A stretch of 64,000 nucleotides of DNA from Picochlorum sp. 'celeri' (lineage: Eukaryota > Chlorophyta > Trebouxiophyceae), in NCBI GenBank assembly GCA_010909725.1, contig JAACMV010000017.1, positions 1 to 64,000 of the forward strand. The letters run 5' to 3'. Every line of letters starts with the position of its first letter. The stretch's first letter is position 1. Shown here one piece after another: positions 33,220 through 45,915 of the stretch. Both the position numbers and the translations under genes were made by a program. Below the pieces are notes generated by a model. It was not told where the DNA came from. It did not search any database and saw nothing but the letters and a program-made list of their open reading frames with translations.

Positions 33220-33794
33220 CGTTCGCTTTGAGATCGATTCAAGGAGTCAGCGCAGGTTTCGATCTGGCTGACAACTTTCAGCCTCCTATGGTATATTCAA
33301 ATCTATTCGCCAAGATCGTGCACTAGACACTCTCAAATGTACATGAATTCCAGATAAAATATAATAATGATTATGAATTGCCCACATTGTGGAGTTGAAC
33401 GGAGGAAGAGACTGATGCGCCTGCTGGCAATTTCCTGACCAGGTCCTGGCCATCACATTCGGCAGGGGCACGTTGGATCTGATCCAACAGATCCTGTAGC
33501 TTGGTTGGGTGCGCCAAAAAGTGGTTGATCCCCAGCATGCTAACAGTGCCGTTATCCAGGGATATGTATCGGCAATGAATGTGTGTCCTGTGTCTCCTTT
33601 TTCGTCCGTTTGCTGGTGGGCCCCTCGGAAATACAGGTGGGTCATCCCCATCCTGATGGGCCCATCAGGCGAATCATGTGACCGGGCTGCTTACGCATAT
33701 TTCAATTTTCTGTTGTCGCCGATGGTATCTGATACCGGTCCGAAGAACCTCCAGACTCAGCATTCATACCCCATTTATAATTTTGACTGGAATC
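33220..33794. promoter_or_regulatory. Divergent promoter region, GH9 / importin-5
   Basis: A 575-bp spacer between divergent start codons. It holds an AT-rich GATAAAATATAATAATGATT segment at about 33,353-33,372 but no supported gene or RNA. Confidence 0.35.
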
Positions 33795-36700
33795 ATGGCG
33801 GACATAATGACCGCCCTACACGGCGGAGACGCTGTTGCGTTCGAAACGCTGCTGCAAATGCTCATGGCGACTGACAACGAGCAGAGATCACAGGGAGAAA
33901 AAGCATTTCAAGAGCTTCAGAACAGCCCAGATGTCTGTGCTAACCATTTAATTCGTGGTCTGAGGTCTGCTGATAGGGCCGAGTTGCGAAGTTTGTCTGC
34001 TGTCTTGTTGCGACGGGTATGCTGTGAATACTGCCTAGTGGTCCTTTTCATTCGAATTTGTCCTGATGGCAGTTTCATCACTCTTGTTGCTGTAGGTGTT
34101 AACGCGAGATGAACCGTTGTGGCCGAAAATCTCTGCGCCTGTGAAGCAGACGATCAAGGGCGAACTGCTGGCGTGTCTGCAGCACGAGCCAGAGCGGAGC
34201 ATCACGAAAAAGGTTTGCGACAGCGTGAGTGAAATAGCTGCTGAAATATTTGACGAAGTCAAAATCGAAGTTATGAAGAGGCTGAATGTAGACAAGGAGA
34301 CTGACCAAGTGACGCAGCATGCAGCAGAGATTTTTCAAAAGGAAAGTCAGGGTTGGCCAGAATTGCTTCCTTTCATTTTTCAATGCGTTCAATCGGGAAA
34401 TACAGGTCATGCTGAGAGCGCATTTTTAGTTTTTGATCAGTTGGCCCGGTTTTCTATCGACCAGCTGGCACAATATCTGGGAACCATCCATGGAGCACTG
34501 TCTGCTGGTCTCTCGAATCCGTCCCTGGATGTGAAAATAGCTGCATTCAGTGCGACCACAACTTTTATAGGATGTCTGGAAAAGCAATCTGATAGAGAAA
34601 AATTCCAGTCTTTGGTTCCTGCCCTGTTGGGGGTTCTTGGGGATGCACTCAATTCTGGGGATGAGATTGCTGCAAATACTGCGGTTGAGAGGTTGATTGA
34701 GGTGGCAGACGAGCACCCGCGATTCTTGAGGAAGCAAATTAATGAGGTTGCTGGTGCGATGATCAAGATAGCGGAGGCGGACTCCTTAGATGATGGCACT
34801 AGGCGTCTGGCGGCTGAATTTTTGGTCACATTGTGCGAGGCTCGAGATAAAGCCCCAGGAATGATGCGAAAGCTTCCTCAGCTTGTGCAGCAACTCTTCA
34901 ATTGTTGCGTAGCATTTTTGCTAGAGATAGAGGACGATCCAGAGTGGCACTCAGCCGAGGATGAGAAGTTTGAAGATGCTGGCGAAACAGAACTCTTTGA
35001 ATTTGGGCAGGAATGTCTTGACCGGATATCGATCTCCATCGGGGGAAAATCAATGCTTCCAGTGGCTGGACAGTCTTTTTCATTATTGATGGCGGATGGA
35101 GACTGGAGAAAGCGACATGCCGCTCTTGTTGGCCTCGCTCAGATTGCAGAGGGCTGCGAGAGGGTCATGAAACAAGAGCCAGTCATGTCAGAGCTCGTCG
35201 CTATGTGCATCAAGGGTACCAGTGATCCTCATCCAAAAGTTCGATGGGCTTCTTGCCAGGCGTTAGGTCAGCTTTGCACCGATTTAGGCCCAGAGTTGCA
35301 GGAGTCTCATCATGAGACAGTCCTGAGGGGATTGATTGGGCTGATGGACGACTTTGACAACCCACGGGTACAAGCCCACTCATGTGCGGCGATCGTCAAT
35401 TTCGCGGAAAGCTGCGATCAGGATGTGATGGCACCGTATTTGGACGACCTCATCACTAAGATTCTTGTGCTATTGCAGAAGGGCCGTAAGAATGTTCAAG
35501 AGGGTGCACTTACAGCAATGGCCTCCATTGCGGACTGCTCGGGCGACTATTTCATCAAATATTACGATACTTGCGTTCCACTTTTGAGGCATATTTTGGA
35601 GAATGCCAACGACAAATCCTACCAGATGATGAGGGCTAAAGCGTTGGAGTGCATCTCCCTGGTTGGGATGGCGGTTGGAAAAGAAAGATTTGCTGCTGAT
35701 GCCGGTAGAATCATGCAATATATTCAAAACGTCTTGAATATGGGCATCGAAAACGATGATCCTTTCGGCTCATATATGCTGCAGGCTGGTGCCAGAATCT
35801 GTACTGCCCTCGGCCAGGACTTCATACCATACTTGCCTGTGATGATGCCGAAGATGCTAGAAATAGCGGCAGCAAAACCCGATTTTAAAGTGGATGACGC
35901 AGACGATGAGGCAGACAATGGTGACGAAGACCTGGAGACTTTCTTTGTTGCAGGAAAGAGGGTCAGTTTGCATACATCTGCGTTGGAAGAGAAGGCAACT
36001 GCATGCAGTATGCTGTGTTGCTTTGCCTATGAATTGAAAGAAGGATTTTGTCCTTACGTTGAACAAGTCGCCGAAATAATGATACCCCTTTTGAAGTTCT
36101 ACTTCAATGAGGAAATTCGGATAGCATCTGCACAGACGTTGTCAGAATTGTTAAGGTCCTATGTTGAGGGTGCTGGAAAGGGCATGGGACCAACAGAAGA
36201 TTCTTGTAGGCAGCTGCTAGGCCGAATGTGGCCGCAACTAGTGGACTCTCTTGCGAAAGAAGTAGACCCAGACGTAGTGCAAGTAATGTTGACAAGTGTG
36301 GACGAGTTAGTTGATGTGGCCAAAGGCCCAGCTTTGATGCCCTTGGATCTCATGGCTCCAGTATTTGACGCGTTCAAGACTGTTCTAAATGATTACGAAG
36401 AGAGGAGGATGATTAGGATGGAGAGGACTGAAGGAGAAGATTTTGATGCAGAGGAAGAGGAGGCCCTTGAGGAGGAGCATGAGGCTGAAAGCGAACTTTT
36501 GGATGCCCTGGGGAATTGCCTGTCCACAATTCTGAGGCTGTATGGAGATGCCGCGCTTCCTTTTGTCGAATCTCTGCTCCCTGCATTCTATGAGCTCATG
36601 AAAGAGTCTAGATACACGGAAGAAAGAAGAGTGGCTCTCATTGTCCTGGACGACATCATTCAGTACTCCCCAGCTGGTGCTGCCAAGTACGTGCAACAAG

Positions 36701-37275
36701 TCTTGCCATATCTTTTGAGCGGAGCAGGCGATCCAGATGCTGGAATACGACAATGTTGTGTATATGGGCTTGGAAGAGCGGCCGAGCACAGAAAGTTCGA
36801 TTTCGAACCCCACGTCCAAGATGCCATTCGAGTAGTTCTTGCAATGCTGAATGATCCAGCAGCCCGCTCAGTTGATAATGCAATGGCGACAGAAAATGCC
36901 GTAGGGGCGCTTGGAAAAATTTTGGAATTTCATCCCAATCTTGCTGATCCATCGTTGGGCACAGTATTTGTGCAGAATCTGCCATTGGTGGAAGACGAGG
37001 AGGAAGCACGGATTGTGCACCCGCAGCTGGTGAGGCTCGTTTCTGCCAACGATTCCAGAATTCTCGGTCAAGGCAACTCAAATCTCCCCAAAATCATGGA
37101 AGTCTTAATCAGAGTTGTTGGATCGGGTGAGAAACTGGTACAGGCTAACGATGTACCTGAGATGGCTACTTTGATCAACCAATTGCGGGGCGCCTTCCCG
37201 GATCATTTCGAATCTTGCGTCGGGGCCTTGAAGCCCAAACAGCAGGAGGCCCTGATGAAGGCCCTAGGATCATGA
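33795..37275 (+). CDS. Importin-5 / karyopherin beta-3
   Basis: A nuclear import receptor of the importin-beta family that carries ribosomal proteins and histones through the nuclear pore. Exons are 33,795-34,016 and 34,096-37,275 with a 79-nt intron, giving 1,133 residues, normal for the IPO5/KPNB3 class. HEAT repeats run throughout: MATDNEQRSQGEKAFQEL at the N-terminus, then GLAQIAEGCERVMKQEP, HPKVRWASCQALGQLCTDLGP, NPRVQAHSCAAIVNFAESC and DPDAGIRQCCVYGLGRAAEH. The acidic insert DDADDEADNGDEDLETFFV matches the RanGTP-release loop region of the class. Confidence 0.95.
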
Positions 37276-37380
37276 GGGTGAGATCCCTCATTGCCATATC
37301 GATTAAGACCTAAAGTTTATTTCCGTATGTAAAGATTACTTCACATGCTGCATTCGTCTCGATAGGTGCTTTGGACGGCA

Positions 37381-39369
37381 ATGGCTGTGAGGGGCCGTTC
37401 GAAGGCCCATGGCGTAACAACTGTCCCGAAGAGAATAGGAGGCGAGATTCAAACACAAGATTCACACAATAATAATGTCAACTCACCACTAGTGGGTCCC
37501 ACCCATTGTCCTCACGTGCAGGCGTGGAAGGAGGAAAAGGGCGAGAGACTGACACAGTTGCTTGCAACGCTTCTGTGCCAGTGCAATGAGCCATGTTCTG
37601 ACGCGTACTCTGTCCGAAATAGTGCTTCAAAACGCGAGCTGTCGGCGACCGTGATACCTGGAAGCACCATGGCGTGTGTGGACTGTCAGCTAGTAGCTGA
37701 AACACCAAAGGAGCTCACGAGGAAACACGGCAATAAAAGGTCAAAAGCTCACGATATTTTTCTTGATAGGAAGCTTAGGGAGCTCTATTGCACTAAATGC
37801 GATGATTATGTATACCTAGATGATTTTGATGTCGTCATGTACGCATTGAAGAACAAAGGCACAGGTCAAGCTTTGGCACCTCTGGTCACCTCGAGCAGTG
37901 GAGGGCCAAAGGCTGCCCAGGGAGAGGGCAGCGTTAGCGGTGGTGCGCATCAGACGGAAGATTGGAAGTCAGATTCTGGAGATGATGAAGTGATTCTGTC
38001 CGAGTCACTTGACGTAAAGAGTGAAGAGTTTGTGAATGTGTCCAACAAGGACACATGGCCTCTGGGCCTTCGAGGAATGAATAATATGGGCAACACGTGT
38101 TTCATGAATTCCATACTCCAAGCATTTATCCGAACTCCAAAGATTAGAGACTATTATTTACAAGGAAGGCATTTTAAAGGGAATTGTAGAGTGTCAGGGG
38201 AAGGAGGACGCTGTGTAGAGTGCGAGTTGGATGCCGTCATCTCCAAGGTCTTCAGTGGAGAGCGGACTCCATATTCGCCGGTGAACTTTTTACATACCTG
38301 GTGGATGATGGCAGGTGGGATTTTGAGTGGTTATAAGCAGCAGGATGCCCACGAATTTTTCCTCTTCATCCTGCAAATGTTGACAGGCCCCAGCAGCATA
38401 GCCACGACCCTCTTCATTGGGCAGATGGAGTCGCACATATTCTGCCAGGCGTGCGGGAGAACATCAGTGCAAAACGACGAGTTTTCGCATTTGTCGCTAG
38501 ATGTCTTGCCTCCCGCCGGCCTCCTTCCTCAGCCCATTGTCCCAAAGTCCAAGGCAAAGCCCATCCGACGTGCAAAGAGAAGCAAGGGGAGCAAGCAGGC
38601 AAAGTCTGGGTCATCTCAAGTTTCTGTTTCGGCATCACAGAGCGCTCTGCAGAATGTATCGGATATCCCGTCGGTAAGGACAGTTTCAGAGACCGGTATA
38701 GACGACATTCATGATACATTGTCATCCCCGGGCAGGAAACATCTTCGAGATGAGGATGACCAAAATGGGGCTCCATGCCAGGAGAAGGTTCATTGGAATC
38801 ATCCATCCCTAGCAGGATATCTTCATTGGCCTGGAGACTCGTTGTTGGGATGCTTGAGGCGTTTCACCACGCCTGAGATCTTGGACTCGGGGACTCACAA
38901 CTGGACGTGTACAGACTGCAATGCAAAATCTGGAGCAGCAAAGCAAATTTCTATCCTCAGATTGCCCCCGATTCTGACTCTGCACTTCAAAAGATTTGAG
39001 CATATTGGAGGCACGCAGGCTCGGGGTCGCAAATTAGAAACTTTCGTGGCCTTTCCACTGAACGATTTGGACATGTCGCCCTACCTGACATCCAGAATAT
39101 CACTGGACCGGCACCGAGTGAGGAAGAGCCAGGGCTTTGTTAGCAATGCCAATTTCGTGTACGATGCTTTTGCGGTCATTTGCCATCGGGGTACCTTCCA
39201 AGGAGGTCACTACGTGACATATGTGCGGTGTGATGACAACAAATGGTACCTGTGTGATGATGCCTTTGTGATCGAGGTGCCGGAGGACGTCGTGCGGAAT
39301 TGCCAGGCCTACATGGTTTTGTATTCACTCCAGAGTATCTCGCCATGGCGTCTTAGACAACAAAAATAA
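37381..39369 (+). CDS. SAGA-type ubiquitin carboxyl-terminal hydrolase (USP22/Ubp8-like)
   Basis: A cysteine deubiquitinase like USP22/Ubp8, which removes ubiquitin from histone H2B in the SAGA complex. It is a single exon of 662 residues from the ATG at 37,381; an AG just upstream of the start leaves room for a 5' UTR intron. The N-terminal ZnF-UBP has CPHVQAW...CQCNEPC...CVDCQ and YCTKCDDYVY. The protease domain has the Cys box GLRGMNNMGNTCFMNSILQAF, QQDAHEFF, the zinc knuckles CQACGRTS and CTDCNAKS, and the His box GGHYVTYVRCDDNKWYLCDD. A basic low-complexity insert lies near residues 380-430. The paired ZnF-UBP and zinc knuckle layout fits USP22/Ubp8 over other USPs. Confidence 0.92.
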   Translation: MAVRGRSKAHGVTTVPKRIGGEIQTQDSHNNNVNSPLVGPTHCPHVQAWKEEKGERLTQLLATLLCQCNEPCSDAYSVRNSASKRELSATVIPGSTMACVDCQLVAETPKELTRKHGNKRSKAHDIFLDRKLRELYCTKCDDYVYLDDFDVVMYALKNKGTGQALAPLVTSSSGGPKAAQGEGSVSGGAHQTEDWKSDSGDDEVILSESLDVKSEEFVNVSNKDTWPLGLRGMNNMGNTCFMNSILQAFIRTPKIRDYYLQGRHFKGNCRVSGEGGRCVECELDAVISKVFSGERTPYSPVNFLHTWWMMAGGILSGYKQQDAHEFFLFILQMLTGPSSIATTLFIGQMESHIFCQACGRTSVQNDEFSHLSLDVLPPAGLLPQPIVPKSKAKPIRRAKRSKGSKQAKSGSSQVSVSASQSALQNVSDIPSVRTVSETGIDDIHDTLSSPGRKHLRDEDDQNGAPCQEKVHWNHPSLAGYLHWPGDSLLGCLRRFTTPEILDSGTHNWTCTDCNAKSGAAKQISILRLPPILTLHFKRFEHIGGTQARGRKLETFVAFPLNDLDMSPYLTSRISLDRHRVRKSQGFVSNANFVYDAFAVICHRGTFQGGHYVTYVRCDDNKWYLCDDAFVIEVPEDVVRNCQAYMVLYSLQSISPWRLRQQK

Positions 39370-39471
39370 TGAATCTTAATCTGCAATGGCGTGTAAGAAT
39401 TGTACAACGGAACGTTACTTTCGACAAGTAGACAGGTTTGAAATTCGCACCTTTTTCTAGTGGAGTAAAAT

Positions 39472-42400
39472 ATGGTGAAACTGTCTGGATTCACGTCGGT
39501 GAATCCGACTGAAAAGGATGAGGAAGGTCTTTCGCCAACATTGGAAGCCGAGGAAGCGGCTGTGATCGAATCGTATGAACAGGGAATTCAAGCTGCTCTG
39601 GACGGCCATGTGCAGGAAGCTGAGGTACGATTGTTGTGAAATAAAGTCTATCTCAAGCGTGAAATAATCAATGGTGGCTTTGACTCGTAGGAATGTTTTC
39701 GCGCGGTCCTGTCGAGCGAGCTGGTTGTGAGAGGAGCAACTGAACAGTTGCAGCGTTTGGAAGTTCTGTCGGCGAAAAATTTGGCAATAACGGTCGGGAA
39801 ACAAAGCGACCGTATTGAAGAAGCGATCAAACTTTTTCGTGAGGCAATCGAGAAGAATCCAGAGGATTCAGGGCTTATAGACCGGTATGGGACTCTTGCT
39901 GCCAGACTTGGAGAATGGAATGCCTCAAAGGACGCTTTCCTGACCGGTTTAAGCCTAGACAATGAACATATAACGATGAAAATGAAACTGTACGAGGTTT
40001 TGAGACACTTGCAGGATTATCAAACTCTGTATAGGATTTCCCAATTTCTTCCACGTGGCACTCGGAGCAGTCAAGGATGGAGGAATCTGCTTGGGGACAT
40101 CCCACAAGCCATCAAGTATGATGAGGCAATGGATGATGACAAAGAAGCGAACAAATGTTGTATCACGGTATCTAATTGGATGGAGTTATTGAATGAGGTG
40201 GGAGCACGGATGTCTTCCGAAGAGAGACCTACACCCCTCATCAATATTCTTGTGACTAACTGTGACGATATTGTCCTTGAGCTGGATGGGACCACAGACG
40301 CCGATTTGGAGGAAAATGGCGCGGAAGTGATAGAATTAGAGGAGAAAGGAACGGATCAGAGTGGGTCAGGAGGAGAAGAAGAGACACACCAGGACAAAAA
40401 ACTGAAAGTAACGCAAAATTCACCTCGGAAAACAAGGTACGAAGTTGCACATGCGCACAGTCTTTTCTAGGACAGCGGATGAAACTTTATTTTCTTATTA
40501 CAGGAGGTTAAGGGGTAATTCGACTCCTGAGCGTGCAAGCCCGCAGCTAGATTCGACATCAAATCCATTCAGTTTTATTGACGGGTGGATGGACAAAATC
40601 CAGGAGCCGTCTGGCTCCCCTGTGGGAAGCTGCTCTACGCCAGCATTGGCAGAACGTATAAAAGATTGCCCAGTGATGGAATCAAACCCTGCTCTTTTAT
40701 TGCACTGTACTGGCTGTGATTGGACGCTAGACTCACTGTGTGAGCTGCTTCTTTTGTATTTTTTGCAGTCTGAGGACCTGAATAATTTAGAGGACCAGGG
40801 CAAGGACAGCCTGATCGATATATGCCGGTCTATGAAGCGGAAACTTCCACTGGAGTATGCTCTAAGGTTGACCGAATGGCTCATTGATGGCCTCGCTAGC
40901 ATCAAAGCATCCACAGATCTTGGGGATTCAAGCATGGCGCAGGGGAAGTTTGAATCGCTCCAGACATTGGCTGAAAACTTTTTGAGGACCTGCGCGGCCA
41001 CCATGGAGCCTCAATTAATGGAAAATATGTCTGGTGGAAATGATCAAGGTATGTGGAGAGCTAGGTACTTATTCGCAAAGGCCAAGTATTTTGAGATTTT
41101 AGAGCGGATGGAAACAGCAAAGCAGTACTTTTTGGAATGCTTGGATGCCATTGGATGCTCTGAGGAAGGCTTACGCCTCGGCCATGTGACTGAAGATAAC
41201 ATAGTCAGTTACTCTAGGGTGAAGTTCAAGTATGATACTCTCGATGTGCACAGCGAGATTCACAAGGTAAGGGATCTTCCAGCCACTCCGGATTCTCAGA
41301 CGAGAGTGGACTCTCTTGCCAGCACTATATTATCCGGCCCAGAGAGAGAGGCCTTCATGCTGTCCATAGATCGAATAGGCTGGTCTAACATTCTCAGAGA
41401 GCTCCATGATGCGGCTTATCGGGTACAAAATGTACGCGTGTGCATCAAGTGCCAGATACGGTTGTTGAATGCCAACTTGCCCTCAGCCACATCGAATGAC
41501 ATGAAGACAGCGAGAGAGCAACCAGAAGAATATGTGCAGCCTCTTTTGAGCACATCATTCATGAATGTCATCATGAATTCCATCAAGATAGAGAATATTG
41601 TTTATCACACAGACATCTCAAGTGTTTTCGAGGACTTTGAAACGGAGATCTTTAGGGATGTTTTAAGACGACTTCTTCTGGTCATGCATGCATCGTACCA
41701 ATTGCTGAGCGCTGAAGCGGATCATGTAGGGAAGAAAAAAAATCTCAAGGTGCTTTTATCGCATTGTTGTGCATTTTTCATGGCCCTATTGCCACTAGAA
41801 TGGGACTCGGATCAGGGTTTGGATGTTGTTGGGGTATTGGATGATTCTTTTAGAGCCCTTGGGCAAGTAGATGCCCTCCTATTCAGAAAGTCTCTTGTGC
41901 CATATTGCGCCATCCCATTTCTTGTCAGGATTAACAATTGCCAAAGCAAGCATGATGTGGAAGACCATCGCTTTGGTCTCTTGAGTGAGCTAATTCAGCA
42001 TCTATTAAGATTTGCCTTTGGGGTCATATTGCCGGCAGCAGAGAATCCTGAAGCCATTCGTTATGTGACATCATTCGGTAGTTATGACCACCGGAACCCG
42101 AGGTGCATAGAGGAACTGATTGTTCTGTGGCCCTTCTGTGACGAGCACTTTTCATCTCTGAGCAAGCAAATGTTGAAAAAGAGAGGAGGGGAATTTTTGG
42201 AGAAATGCTATCTTGTAGCTGCCGAAAGTTTGCCCATGGCCACGAGGCATCAGATGATTACTGCTTTGGACAAATTTGGATTGCTCATGCCGCCAAAAAT
42301 TGGAGATTCCAATGTCACAGCTGATGTTGCCCCCAGATCAGATTGCACTGATCAGGAGCGAATGGACATCGATCCGAAATGCGAAATACAACGTGATGCT

Positions 42401-45023
42401 CTTGCTGTATACAGTACAGTCTTCCACTACTATTCACGCGTTTATGCCCCTGATTTATCTGCTCTGCAACGGCAAGAAGGAGGATTGCTTGATAAGTCTG
42501 ACAGAGATTTTGAGAGTAAGATGGATGCATGTATCTGGGACTTGACCTTCAACAGAACGCGCTTTGAGAATTGGCAGGAGCTTGCAGAATTTCATCAAGG
42601 TCTGGCGGAGTGGATCCTAGATGAATGCATGATGGAGGGTCGACAGTTGACCCACACAGAGTCTCTGCGCGTCTCTAGGCATCGTAATATTGGTTATTGG
42701 TGTTCGTATTTCGCTATTAAATACTCGGAGCTCGAATGGAATTCCCAGGGTATGACGCAATATCGCCAAGGGCTGATGAGCAACATATTTGAGTTCTATG
42801 GCTTCTCCTTGCTGAATCATATCGCAGATGCTCCACCAGAGTTTGATCAATGCTTCAAAAAACCTAAAGAGGAAAATCAAGGCATTCTAAACATTTTAAA
42901 GAATGCTTTGGATGCTTTTATAGGAGTGTCTCGGGTTTGTCCCAATAATTGGTCGTCCCATTTGTTCATTGGCATGTGCCTAAAGCGTCTGGGTCACAAA
43001 CCTTCAGTGTATATGCCTCCCCTTGCACACGCATGCCAGCTAGCGAACGAAGAATTTGGGGCTATAATTGATCCAATTTATGAGATACATGCATGCAGAC
43101 TCGATTTACTGGAATCTCTTTGGGACTTTCGCAGCAATTCTCTCACAGCAGGGTTGGATGATGAAACAAGAGAGGAAATTCTGCATCAATGTGCCTTGTA
43201 CTCTTTTCGCGAGAAGCCCGGAATTTCAGCCGATAATATGCAAGAAAGAGTCACAGAATTATACACAGACGCGATCGAAGCCATGGAATGGTGTCTGGAA
43301 ATAGATTCGCATTACTACAAGGCATCACTGCGGTACGTTCTTGGTCCTATGCTGGTATTCATTTGACTGACTCCGGTTGACTTGAGCTTCTTGCACTCCA
43401 TTTTGTAGGCTTGGGAAATCAGAACATTACAGCCCTGAGAAACGCTTTGATTTTCTAAACAGTCTGTTTAGCAGAGGCAAAAGCGAATTTGTTTTTAACA
43501 TGTGGCGCATTGTCACAAAAGGTCAAAATGTGCAAAAGTCCAAGGATAAAAAGAAACGAGCCCTTCGAAGGGAAGATGTTTTGGTTGATACACCATACTG
43601 CAGTCATCATGATGCTGTGACACGGGTTATAAACGGTGCTCTGTACGCAGATATCAATTTTGAGGGTGTCTGTGCAAAGCCCAGCCAAAGAATGGTTGGC
43701 ATTGGCCTGGAAGAAGATGCCCAGTTTCCGCGCATCTTTCGTGGAAAACTGAGAAAAGCTCTCTTGGAATACATTTCAATCATCAGAATTTTAGGAGCAG
43801 CTGACGTATTGGATAAAATCATCATGTATTTTGGAAACGGTGGCCAAGGAATCTTCAACACAGAGGAATTTCGAGACATTTCTGCAGTGTGCCAGGGCTG
43901 TAAACTCGTCTTGAACATCTCCAAGTTGGACTCAATGTTCCCTGCCTTGGAGCTCCTGGAATTAAAGAATCCAACTGTGTTCATTTACAACCGCGAGCCC
44001 CTGCCAATGTTCTCGGAATGCAACGCCCCTGTTGAGCACCAATTGAGCTCCCTAAAATCCATGTACAATGTGTTTCTGAAGTATCTCTTCTCAGAGGAGG
44101 AAGAATGGCTGTCGACCGTCGTGCAGCCTGTAAGCAAGTATCTGCTGTGGAAAATTCGACAAGGTGATACGTCTGACGAGATGTTTGGGAAGTTTTTCAT
44201 CACAAAAAAGAAAGGCACCAGGGTTTTGGGGCAGTATGCATGCCTATACATAAGGCGCCTCGTGGATCTGTCAGAAGCAGAGACACTTCTTGATGTATAT
44301 CAAGAATTTTTCAGACTTCAAGGAAACACATCGCCCAAAAATCCCGGCGAATATCTAGGCATGATTCTGTGTATGAATGTATGGCCAGTATTGAGGGATC
44401 TTATTCAAAAGGACATACAGGTGTGCACAGAGCCCACCACGCAGATTCCTGCTCCTGCAACGGATTTGGGGACTTCAGGGATCAGTGAAATGTCTGGACT
44501 GACCTCAACGTGTGATATGATATCATTGTACGCGAGAAATGTCATGGGGTATGCCTCTCAGAGCATGGGTGATGATTTCACAAAGCAGCTACAGGAGGCT
44601 CTGTGCAGCACCATGCCTCTAGTAGACAATTTAATTCAGCAAGTTGTACAGGCTCGGAAACGAAAGGAACTCGGAGATGCTAGCTTTCAGATAAGTATCC
44701 AAGAATCCAAGGATTTCCTGGGCTTGTCCCCTCAAGAAGAGAGCAGAGGAACTGAGCTGGACACAGACCAGCCCGTTCAGGAGCAAGACGTGCATCAAGA
44801 GGAACACAAAGACGTTGAAATCACAGAGGATAAAGATCATGCCAAAGAATCATCCCCCACCGTCCCTCCTGAGAATGCTTCACCAGCTGGCGAATCCTCT
44901 GCAGAGGATGTTTGCCAGAGGATGCAGAGTACAGAGAATGAGACTGCACCTGTATTTGGAGGTGGCATCGCTGCTGAGGCCATCATGGCAGCCATGAGAG
45001 AAGCGGAAGATACGCAGAACTGA
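39472..45023 (+). CDS. HIR3/CABIN1-type histone chaperone subunit
   Basis: A large TPR protein related to HIR3 (yeast) and CABIN1 (animals), scaffold of the HIRA histone H3.3 chaperone complex. Four exons (39,472-39,624; 39,691-40,436; 40,504-43,332; 43,409-45,023) with introns of 66, 67 and 76 nt, all starting GTACG, give 1,780 residues with consistent phases. The N-terminus has TPR text: IESYEQGIQAALDGHVQEAE, AIKLFREAIEKNPEDSGLIDRYGTLAARLGEWNASKDAFLTGL. NNWSSHLFIGMCLKRLGH and AMEWCLEIDSHYYKASLRLGKSEHY lie in the later TPR block. The C-terminal 150 residues are acidic, Ser/Glu-rich and likely disordered. Assignment rests on architecture and several conserved segments. Confidence 0.85.
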
Positions 45024-45093
45024 TATAATTAATTAATTATTGCATGAATTGTGACAGATAAAGAAACGGCAGCCACATTTGTACGTTGCAGCC

Positions 45094-45879
45094 ATGGTGT
45101 CAACAAGGAGGTCGAAATCCCATCCTGCTGATGCCGCATACGTAAAAAATAGGAATCATACGAACATAATACCTCAGCATATGACTTCAGAAGGAACACC
45201 AACGCCGAGTAGCGCGACTGCAGGAGATGAGCGGCATGCAACTTTGACGGATTCAAAGTCCATAGACAATGCGCTGATCAATTCCATTGCGGATGTTTTC
45301 CAATCTCAGAAAAGCACTGGAAAAAGTACATCTGGTGCGCCAGTGTCGATTGCAGGCTTATCGTGGAAACCAGATGTGAGCATTGTGCCTGAGAGGAGGA
45401 GTTCAGGCCAGGAGAAGGCTTCGGCAGGTATCGACACAAAGCATGGCAACTCGTACAAGGCGATTGAAGCATCGAGTCGGAGGAGATTGCCACCTAAAAA
45501 TGCCTCTAAGGATTGGTTCCAGCTACCTACGCAAGAGATAACTGGCCAATTGAAAACAGATTTGAGGGTGTTGAGGCTTCGATCAGCATTTGATCCAAAG
45601 CAATTTTACAAGAAGTTTGACGAAACAAAATTTCCTACTCAGTTCCACGTTGGTACTGTTGTTGAACCAGCAGCAGACTTTTATTCATCCAGGCTTACAA
45701 ACAAGCAGAGAAAGAGTACCATGGCCGAGGAAATCATGCATGATCCATACCTCTCCAGTGTTAGGAAGAAGAGGTACAACCGCATCCAGGATGATGCAGG
45801 GTACTGGTCCCGAAAGCCTCGAGGTCGGAAAACTGACAATCCGCGGATGAAGAAGAAACCCAGGAAGGCCAAGCATTGA
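45094..45879 (+). CDS. FCF2-type pre-rRNA processing protein
   Basis: A nucleolar protein with a C-terminal Fcf2 domain, needed for early cleavages of 35S pre-rRNA in yeast; the animal relative is DNTTIP2. It is a single exon of 261 residues. The first 140 residues are Ser/Thr-rich and disordered. The Fcf2 domain begins at DWFQLPTQEITGQLKTDLRVLRLRSAFDPK. It continues with FPTQFHVGTVVEPAADFYSSRLTNKQRK, TMAEEIMHDP and KKRYNRIQDD, and ends in a highly basic tail RMKKKPRKAKH. The start is the ATG at 45,094. Confidence 0.93.
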   Translation: MVSTRRSKSHPADAAYVKNRNHTNIIPQHMTSEGTPTPSSATAGDERHATLTDSKSIDNALINSIADVFQSQKSTGKSTSGAPVSIAGLSWKPDVSIVPERRSSGQEKASAGIDTKHGNSYKAIEASSRRRLPPKNASKDWFQLPTQEITGQLKTDLRVLRLRSAFDPKQFYKKFDETKFPTQFHVGTVVEPAADFYSSRLTNKQRKSTMAEEIMHDPYLSSVRKKRYNRIQDDAGYWSRKPRGRKTDNPRMKKKPRKAKH

Positions 45880-45915
45880 TTCATCTCCTAGAGCAAGTCA
45901 CGCGAGTGGCCTGGT